Shown: one piece after another, positions 1-4,537 of the stretch
Layout of the letters: the number at the start of each line of letters is the position of its first letter
Position numbering within the stretch: the first letter of the stretch is position 1
Assembly (NCBI GenBank): GCA_937893155.1
Contig: CALBGU010000065.1
Span: 1-6,091, forward strand
Source of the DNA: an uncultured Treponema sp.
GTDB lineage: Bacteria > Spirochaetota > Spirochaetia > Treponematales > Treponemataceae
Length of the DNA stretch: 6,091 nucleotides
Reading direction: 5' to 3'
Position numbers and translations under genes: made by a program
Notes under the pieces: generated by a model
What the model was told of the DNA's origin: nothing
The model's input: only the letters and a program-made list of their open reading frames with translations
The model's database searches: none

Positions 1-28
1 GTCATGCTGAACTTGTTTCAGCATCTCG
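1..28. repeat. Short palindromic repeat / hairpin past the yihY-like stop codon
   Basis: An 8-bp perfect inverted repeat (ATGCTGAA at 4-11 and TTCAGCAT at 17-24) encloses a 5-base loop. It begins 5 bases past the stop codon of the minus-strand gene ending at 30. Sequences of this form (GTCATGCTGAAC and its mirror) are, from memory, a common dispersed intergenic repeat in several bacterial genomes. No T tract follows on either strand within the window, so it is not a classic intrinsic terminator. It could still protect the 3' end of the message. The repeat may continue to the left of the window. Confidence 0.6.
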
Positions 29-29
29 T

Positions 30-1403
30 TCAAAGTGCACTTTCGCCGTAGATTTTTGCAAAATACACGCCGATTTGCTCTAGCACTTTTCGGGAAACTT
101 CGCTGTTTTTGTGTATCAATTCCGAAAATCCCGCCGCGCTGATTTTGACCACAATCGTTTTTTCTGAGGCAATCACGGTGTTATCGCGCCGTTTTTTGAG
201 CACACACGACATTTCGCCGAAAAAACTGCCTTTTGCAAGTTCGCTTTTTTCATTTTCGCCGAAAATCTCCACTCTTCCGCTCGCGATATAAAACGCCGAG
301 TCCGCAAAATCGCCCGCGCTGTAGATTTTTTCGCCCGGTAAAAATGTGCACGTTTCAAGATGTTTTTTGGGACGCAAAAAATAATCGGGCAAAACAAAGA
401 TTTTGTAGCGGATTCGTGCAAAAAATGCGGTCAGATTTCGTTCTTGCAAAAGATAGAGTTCGCCTAAAAGAAGGTCGTCAAAAAACTGCAAAACGAACAT
501 AAATTGCGCAAAAAACAAAAAAAGCACGAAAAACACATACACGCCCAAAAGCATTACGATAAGGCGGCTGAACATGCCGTACACGAGGTCGTAGCGGTTT
601 ATGTTTATAAACGCCGACATCAATTTCTGCACCGCAAAAAACACAACGGTGCACAATCCCGCGCTAAAAACCGAAAGCCGCAATGACGGACCAGAGCCGC
701 TCGCAAAGGCTTTATACATAACGGCAATAAACACGAAAACGCAAATATACGGCACCAGAATCATCGTTATTTGCGCCGCAGGTTTTGCCAGCCACAGAAA
801 ATGCGAAAACGGATTGCCAAAAATGGCGGAAAGCGGGGACGCAATATCGGCAAACAGTGCCTTTATTTCGCTCGGAAGCGAAAGGGAAAACAGCGTGCGC
901 GCGGTGGTGCTGAAAAAAATGAGCGCGGCGATTGCCAAAATCACCACCATTTCTTCGGCAAAGACCACAAATTGATTGACTACAGGACGGGAGGTTAAAC
1001 GCTTTTTGTAGATTTTTCTGAGCGATACAGAAACGGCATTAAAAAAGTTCCGCGAAAGCCACACCGTAAACACTGCAATCGCAATTTCAAAATGCCCAGA
1101 AACACGGATAGACGCAATTCGGTCAAGGATTTCATTCATTGGAATCGCGGTGGGAATAATGCCGTTTGCGCCAAAAATAACCGCGATTGAATCAGCAGAA
1201 GCATGTAAAAGTTGCACCAAAATCGCGGCAATTATCATAAAAATAGGGATAAACGAGAACAAAAAACCGAACGCACAGGCAGCAGCGTGGGAAGTCAAAT
1301 TATTTTCAATAAAAAATACGGTTGTCAAAAAAAATGCTTGAACTGCTGCCCGTGGAGAAAAATCTCTGAAATTACGCCTTGTCCTCATTGTACAAGGATT
1401 CAT
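30..1403 (-). CDS. YihY/BrkB-family membrane protein with C-terminal cyclic-nucleotide-binding-like domain
   Basis: From the ATG at 1403 the protein is 457 residues. Residues about 20-315 resemble the YihY/virulence factor BrkB family (once misnamed RNase BN), integral inner-membrane proteins of poorly defined function. Visible features are the early SHAAACAFGFLFSFIP segment (38-53), hydrophobic helices near 45-65, 105-120, 150-168, 210-230, 245-265 and 280-308, and a YGMFSRLIVMLLGVYVFF stretch (275-292). Residues about 345-450 look like a CRP/CAP effector domain, with PGEKIYSAGD, AFYIASGRVEIFG, and a phosphate-binding cassette at FGEM...RRDNTV (395-410). There is no DNA-binding helix-turn-helix after it, so this is a sensor appended to a membrane protein, with the sensor predicted to be cytoplasmic. 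The gene overlaps the end of the pilZ-like gene by 32 bases, suggesting translational coupling. An ATG at 1388 is an equally possible start, and neither has a clear Shine-Dalgarno. The open frame continues to 1571, but its extra N-terminus is arginine-rich, lies over the pilZ gene and looks non-coding. The family call is firm; the ligand is unknown. Confidence 0.85.
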   Translation of the reverse strand: MNPCTMRTRRNFRDFSPRAAVQAFFLTTVFFIENNLTSHAAACAFGFLFSFIPIFMIIAAILVQLLHASADSIAVIFGANGIIPTAIPMNEILDRIASIRVSGHFEIAIAVFTVWLSRNFFNAVSVSLRKIYKKRLTSRPVVNQFVVFAEEMVVILAIAALIFFSTTARTLFSLSLPSEIKALFADIASPLSAIFGNPFSHFLWLAKPAAQITMILVPYICVFVFIAVMYKAFASGSGPSLRLSVFSAGLCTVVFFAVQKLMSAFININRYDLVYGMFSRLIVMLLGVYVFFVLFLFFAQFMFVLQFFDDLLLGELYLLQERNLTAFFARIRYKIFVLPDYFLRPKKHLETCTFLPGEKIYSAGDFADSAFYIASGRVEIFGENEKSELAKGSFFGEMSCVLKKRRDNTVIASEKTIVVKISAAGFSELIHKNSEVSRKVLEQIGVYFAKIYGESAL

Positions 1404-2226
1404 AATCCATTCGGTCTTCGGCAAAGTTCTTTGAAATATCGCCAAGCGTGGATTGCTCGAGCGTTTTCGCAATAAATTCTTGGATTGCAATTTTGTTTTG
1501 CGGAAGCTGATTCGGCAGGAACAACAGAACAAGCGTCGTAAACGTCTCGCCGGGCTTAATCGCAAAAACAACAGCCGAACTCAAAATCTGCCGTTTTTCA
1601 AGGCGGAGCGTAAAGTTTTTCAGCAACGCATTTTTCACAAAACAGTTTGCCTCTTTATTGCTCACACCGCACGCAAAGCCCACCGTTGAAATATCCAAGA
1701 GTTGCATTGTCAAAACATTTTCATTCACTTCGCAGATAATTTGCGCAGTCGGATTTTTGGAAGTATTTGCACGAACGTACTGTCGCCGCCCTTTTGCGCC
1801 GTTCACATCAAGAACGCCCTGAATTGAATTCACCAATTCGCTATTTCCGACAGATGTTACAATATACCCCGCATCGAGCGTTACCTTTGACAAAAACAAT
1901 TCGCGTTCCGTCCGTCTTGAACGAGAAGAAAGAACTCCCATAATTGTCGATTTCAAATTCTCGTCTTCATCTTCATTGATAGATTTAATATATGACAGCC
2001 ACCCTTTTGAAGACATAGATTGCTCGTCAATATTGATAAAACAAATGGAATTAGGATACTTTTTCAGTATTTCTCGTGCAAAACGCCAATTCGGAATAAC
2101 ATATACCTCGTATTCTAATTCACGCAATTTGTTAGTCACAAATGGAAAAACATTCGGCGGCGGAGTAATAAAAAAAATTTTTCGTCCAAAAACAGGATTT
2201 TCTTTTTTTGTAGCTGTTTCACTCAT
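1372..2226 (-). CDS. PilZ-domain c-di-GMP receptor with receiver-like N-terminal domain
   Basis: The protein has 284 residues. Residues about 147-240 form a PilZ domain. Both c-di-GMP-contacting motifs are intact: RxxxR at R148-R152 (RQYVR) and DxSxxG at D178-S180-G183. By family knowledge it should therefore bind cyclic di-GMP. Residues about 15-140 look like a receiver-type alpha/beta fold, with beta1 KIFFITPPP, and FINIDE ending a beta strand with Asp67 near the usual phospho-acceptor position. The acidic pair normally found after beta1 is absent, so it is probably a pseudo-receiver. The C-terminal tail (about 245-284) is charged and probably helical. No signal peptide or membrane segment is seen. 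The stop codon lies inside the start region of the following YihY-CNBD gene, so the two probably form one translational unit. The ATG at 2226 has no strong Shine-Dalgarno. A 13-G tract lies 47-59 bases upstream. The output partner is not shown by the sequence; the neighbouring membrane protein is the obvious candidate by inference. Confidence 0.85.
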   Translation of the reverse strand: MSETATKKENPVFGRKIFFITPPPNVFPFVTNKLRELEYEVYVIPNWRFAREILKKYPNSICFINIDEQSMSSKGWLSYIKSINEDEDENLKSTIMGVLSSRSRRTERELFLSKVTLDAGYIVTSVGNSELVNSIQGVLDVNGAKGRRQYVRANTSKNPTAQIICEVNENVLTMQLLDISTVGFACGVSNKEANCFVKNALLKNFTLRLEKRQILSSAVVFAIKPGETFTTLVLLFLPNQLPQNKIAIQEFIAKTLEQSTLGDISKNFAEDRMDYESLYNEDKA

Positions 2227-2243
2227 ATATTCATTATCTGTCG

Positions 2244-2249
2244 ATTTTA
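2244..2249 (-). promoter_or_regulatory. Possible -10 element for the pilZ-like gene
   Basis: The minus strand reads TAAAAT here. A start site would fall near 2237, leaving a leader of about 11 bases before the ATG at 2226. No good -35 lies 17 bases upstream (CGAAAT). The poly-G tract would sit at roughly -36 to -48, just beyond the -35 position. This is a weak call. Read-through from asnS across the 97-bp gap is the alternative way the gene could be expressed. Confidence 0.3.
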
Positions 2250-2272
2250 CGATTTAATCAATACTTATTTCG

Positions 2273-2285
2273 CCCCCCCCCCCCC
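2273..2285 (-). repeat. Homopolymeric tract of 13 G (13 C on plus strand) upstream of the pilZ-like gene
   Basis: Thirteen uninterrupted C residues on the plus strand read as G13 on the coding strand, in the gap between the asnS stop (2324) and the pilZ-like start (2226). Tracts of this length are prone to slipped-strand mispairing. In Treponema pallidum, variable poly-G tracts upstream of some tpr genes are reported to change transcription with tract length. Applying that behaviour here is inference. The tract is also a place where sequencing length errors are likely. Confidence 0.9.
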
Positions 2286-2311
2286 TGCATTTTTTTTGCA
2301 AAGGGAGAGAG
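2273..2311 (-). other. Imperfect hairpin pairing a CU-rich stretch with the poly-G tract after asnS
   Basis: Read on the minus strand, a pyrimidine run (CTCTCTCCC, 2311-2303) is followed by TTTGCA, an A-rich loop, TGCA and then G13. CCCT can pair with AGGG, GCA with TGC, and the rest of the CU run can pair with more G residues using G-U wobbles. A two-base bulge remains. No T tract follows, so this is not a standard terminator. It may mark the 3' end of the asnS message, and its stability would depend on how many G residues are present. Confidence 0.35.
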
Positions 2312-2323
2312 AAAATCCATTTT

Positions 2324-3775
2324 TTAGAAGTCAGCGAGCTTTGGTGCGCGCGGATACGGCACTACATCGCGAATATTCGCCATACCTGTGATATAGCGGA
2401 GTAAGCGGTCGAAGCCCAAGCCAAAGCCTGAATGCGGCACTGAACCAAAGCGGCGGAGATCAAGATACCACTGATAATTGCTCATATCCATTCCGCGCTC
2501 TTCGCACACTTTCAACAGCTTGTCATAATTCTCTTCGCGTTCGCTTCCGCCTGTAATCTCGCCCAAGCCAGGAACTAAGACATCAACAGCACGCACCGTT
2601 TTTCCGTCGTCGTTCTGCTTCATATAGAACGCCTTTACATCTTTCGGATAGTTGTAGACCATTACAGGACTCTTGAAAATCTTTTCGGTCAAACATCTCT
2701 CGTGTTCTGTCTGCAATTCCTTTCCCCATTCAATCGGGTACTCAAAATCCTTGTTGTACGGCTCAAGCTCTTTTACAGCGTCCGTGTACGAAATGCGCTT
2801 AAATGGCGTGTCTACAACGTGCTGCAGCTGCGCAATAACGCCGCTCTGTATTCTCTTTTCAAAGAACTCAAGGTCATCGCGGCACTTTGTCAAAGCCCAG
2901 TTAAACATATATTTCAAGAACTCTTCTTCCAAATCCATATCGTCGAAGAGGTCAAAGAACGCCATTTCAGGCTCGCACATCCAGAACTCTGCAAGGTGTC
3001 GCGGAGTGTTAGAGTTTTCTGCGCGGAATGTCGGTCCAAAGGTGTATACACGGCTCAAGGCGGTCGCCATTGTTTCTGCTTCAAGCTGTCCGCTTACGGT
3101 AAGATTTGCCTTTTTGCCGAAGAAGTCTTTTGAATAATCCACGATTTTGTGCGCGTCTTCAATCTTCATTCCGCCCGCGCCCGCCTTTACGCCGAGTTCT
3201 GCGATTTTCTCAAGCGAAAGCGTGGTAACCTGAAACATCTCGCCTGCGCCCTCTGCGTCGGAACAAGTGATTTCAGGAGCCATAATGTAGACAAAGCCGC
3301 GCTCTTGAAAGAACGTGTGCAAAGCCAAAGCCATCTGATTGCGAAGACGGAACACAGCCCCGAACGTATTTGTTCGCGCTCTCAAGTGTGCATTTTCACG
3401 CAAGTATTCCATTGACATATTCTTTTTCTGCAATGGATAGCTATCAGTCGGACAAGTGCCTAACACGCTAAGTTTCACAAGCGTAACTTCTACAGCCTGT
3501 CCGCTTGCAGGAGAAGGGATAATCACGCCTTCCGCCTTTACCGATGCGCCTGTAGTAACTAATTTTAACTGTTCTTCGATTGAAACAGAATCAGCATTTG
3601 CGTGCGGACAAGTGCGGTCAAAGGTAAGCTGAATTGAAGCAAAACAGCTTCCGTCGTTTACCTGTATAAAAACAAGATTCTTTGAATCTCTCTTCGTTCT
3701 AACCCAACCGCACACAGTAACTGTTCTGCCGTCTGGGTTCGATGTCAAAATATCTTTAATCAACTGTGGTTTCAT
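2324..3775 (-). CDS. asnS: Asparaginyl-tRNA synthetase (AsnRS)
   Basis: This enzyme charges tRNA-Asn with asparagine using ATP, in the cytoplasm. The 483 residues cover the whole class IIb enzyme. An N-terminal OB-fold anticodon-binding domain (about 15-108) contains VCGWVRTKRDSK. The linker SMEYLRENAHLRARTN is at 121-136. The catalytic domain has the motif 1 region ending PEITCSDAEGAGEMF (167-181), motif 2 FGPTFRAENSNTPRHLAEFWM (246-266) and motif 3 GFGLGFDRLLRYITG (450-464). The DFFGKKANLTVSGQL block (217-231) is also typical. Compared from memory with the E. coli protein (about 466 residues), it carries a small insertion near 186-216. The start at 3775 aligns with the E. coli N-terminus, which supports it despite the lack of a Shine-Dalgarno. 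Its own strong promoter abuts the start codon. It is intact with no missing key residues. The asparaginyl rather than aspartyl assignment rests on overall similarity to AsnRS. Confidence 0.97.
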   Translation of the reverse strand: MKPQLIKDILTSNPDGRTVTVCGWVRTKRDSKNLVFIQVNDGSCFASIQLTFDRTCPHANADSVSIEEQLKLVTTGASVKAEGVIIPSPASGQAVEVTLVKLSVLGTCPTDSYPLQKKNMSMEYLRENAHLRARTNTFGAVFRLRNQMALALHTFFQERGFVYIMAPEITCSDAEGAGEMFQVTTLSLEKIAELGVKAGAGGMKIEDAHKIVDYSKDFFGKKANLTVSGQLEAETMATALSRVYTFGPTFRAENSNTPRHLAEFWMCEPEMAFFDLFDDMDLEEEFLKYMFNWALTKCRDDLEFFEKRIQSGVIAQLQHVVDTPFKRISYTDAVKELEPYNKDFEYPIEWGKELQTEHERCLTEKIFKSPVMVYNYPKDVKAFYMKQNDDGKTVRAVDVLVPGLGEITGGSEREENYDKLLKVCEERGMDMSNYQWYLDLRRFGSVPHSGFGLGFDRLLRYITGMANIRDVVPYPRAPKLADF

Positions 3776-3781
3776 AGCGCA

Positions 3782-3810
3782 ATCTTAGCATTTTACTGGT
3801 ATGCTGTCAA
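3782..3810 (-). promoter_or_regulatory. Near-consensus sigma70-type promoter of asnS (leaderless geometry)
   Basis: On the minus strand, TTGACA (3805-3810, perfect -35) is followed by exactly 17 bases and then TAAGAT (3782-3787, -10). Six bases separate the -10 from the ATG at 3775, so the expected +1 is the A of the start codon. No Shine-Dalgarno can exist in such a transcript. Confidence 0.8.
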
Positions 3811-3833
3811 ATATGCCTGTTTATCATTTGCGC

Positions 3834-3876
3834 TTTTTTATGCAGCAAAGAAATAAATTCCCTGCTGCATTTTTTT
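3834..3876 (+). terminator. Intrinsic-terminator-like hairpin oriented for plus-strand transcription
   Basis: A perfect 8-bp stem (ATGCAGCA 3840-3847, TGCTGCAT 3863-3870) with a 15-base loop is followed on the plus strand by a run of T through 3876. A T run also precedes the stem (3834-3839). In the minus direction the hairpin is followed by A residues, so it does not look like a terminator for the PUR-protein gene ending at 3890, although it could stabilise that message's 3' end. No plus-strand gene is seen nearby. It may stop antisense transcription coming from the asnS side. Confidence 0.6.
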
Positions 3877-3889
3877 GAAGAAAAGATTT

Positions 3890-4357
3890 TTATTCGTTGT
3901 TGGCTTCTGTGGTTGGCGTTTCTGGTGCGTCAGAAGAAACGGTGCGCTTTGAAACAACGTGAACGCGCTTGCTTCCTTCGCGTTTTGCCGTTCGGTCTGC
4001 AACAAGGCGGCTCTCGCCCTTTCTGCGATACACTTTTTTCTTGGGTTCTGTTCCCTCGCCTGCATTGCCGCGCGCAAATTTTGCTTCTTTGGCAGCCTTT
4101 TTTTCGGCGCGCATTTTTTCGCGGTCGCGCAATTCTTTTTCGATGAACTTCAAGGAAGTATCCATACCTTGCAGAAATTTCTGAAGGTCATCTGCGAAAA
4201 TCGCAATCTGATGACGGTCAAAATCGCCGCCGTCCCTGCTTTTGCTTTCGACAACCTGCAAAAAAACATCGCCTGTTCTGTTTTCTTTTACGTTAAAGAA
4301 ATAAGAACGATTATCCAACGTAATCTGAGTCGTAAAAAGTTCTCCACGAATAGCCAT
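3890..4357 (-). CDS. PUR-domain (DUF3276-type) nucleic-acid-binding protein, similar to Borrelia BpuR
   Basis: The protein has 155 residues. Residues about 1-75 match a PUR-alpha-type repeat: RGELFTTQITLDNRSYFFNVKENRTGDVFLQVVESK, then RHQIAIFADDLQKFLQGMDTSLKFIE. This is the small single-repeat form known from spirochaetes and Bacteroidetes. By knowledge of the family it binds single-stranded DNA and RNA, probably as a dimer; in Borrelia burgdorferi the homologue BpuR is a DNA/RNA-binding regulator. Residues 75-95 form a highly charged helix (KELRDREKMRAEKKAAKEAK). The tail to 155 is basic, low in complexity and probably disordered, with KKKVYRRKGESR and KREGSKR before an acidic end, and it makes the protein longer than my recollection of the Borrelia form. 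The start is supported by a strong Shine-Dalgarno (AAGGAAGGA) 5 bases upstream. It has its own promoter and is separated from asnS by a hairpin. Its targets are unknown. Confidence 0.85.
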   Translation of the reverse strand: MAIRGELFTTQITLDNRSYFFNVKENRTGDVFLQVVESKSRDGGDFDRHQIAIFADDLQKFLQGMDTSLKFIEKELRDREKMRAEKKAAKEAKFARGNAGEGTEPKKKVYRRKGESRLVADRTAKREGSKRVHVVSKRTVSSDAPETPTTEANNE

Positions 4358-4362
4358 AAAAA

Positions 4363-4371
4363 TCCTTCCTT
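4363..4371 (-). promoter_or_regulatory. Strong ribosome binding site of the PUR-domain gene
   Basis: The minus strand reads AAGGAAGGA, then five T residues and the ATG at 4357. It is the clearest Shine-Dalgarno in the window and fixes the start of this gene. Confidence 0.85.
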
Positions 4372-4417
4372 AAAAATGTATTGGGAAAATTCATTGAAAT
4401 CTTGAGAAATCGGTGTA

Positions 4418-4446
4418 AATATATGACATTTTTTTGAATTAGTCAA
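4418..4446 (-). promoter_or_regulatory. Sigma70-type promoter of the PUR-domain gene
   Basis: TTGACT (4441-4446) and TATATT (4418-4423) on the minus strand are separated by exactly 17 bases, with an A-rich spacer. The predicted start is near 4411, giving a leader of about 54 bases that carries the ribosome binding site. The -35 overlaps the end of the open frame that follows the ABC gene's stop codon. Confidence 0.75.
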
Positions 4447-4537
4447 GTTTTTCTCGCATTGGATTTAGCAAAACCGCCGCGATGTGAGCACATTCCTTGT
4501 GCGCAATTGCCGCCAAAGCGAATTCCTCCGCCGTTTC
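4439..4537 (-). other. In-frame 32-codon open extension past the TGA of the ABC gene
   Basis: Directly after the TGA at 4538-4540, the same frame stays open for 32 codons to a TAA at 4439-4441. It reads ETAEEFALAAIAHKECAHIA, then AVLLNPMREKLD. The composition is protein-like: Ala/Glu/Leu-rich, plausibly helical, with GCG-rich codons like the gene before it. It may be a former C-terminus cut off by a nonsense mutation, a readthrough extension, or chance. A small hairpin (GCACA 4488-4492, TGTGC 4498-4502) lies inside it, without a T tract. Confidence 0.35.

Noticed and set aside
1404..1571. N-terminal extension of the YihY-CNBD frame
   Set aside because: This Arg/Lys-rich reading lies entirely over the pilZ-like C-terminal coding region, does not resemble the YihY family, and starts at 1403 or 1388 fit better.
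2673..3137. Two overlapping plus-strand open frames of 143-154 codons
   Set aside because: They are antisense to the conserved catalytic domain of asnS, with no domain or ribosome binding site recognised.
3840..3870. Terminator for the minus-strand PUR-protein gene
   Set aside because: In the minus direction the stem is followed by A residues, not T, so it was called only in the plus orientation.
3776..3889. T-box or riboswitch upstream of asnS
   Set aside because: The promoter abuts the start codon, leaving no leader RNA in which such an element could lie.
3838..4077. Minus-strand open frame of 79 codons overlapping the PUR-protein gene
   Set aside because: It is a frame-shifted shadow of the basic tail of the PUR protein and runs through the terminator-like hairpin.
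4488..4502. Terminator of the ABC gene
   Set aside because: Only a 5-bp stem without a T tract, inside the open extension; too weak to call.
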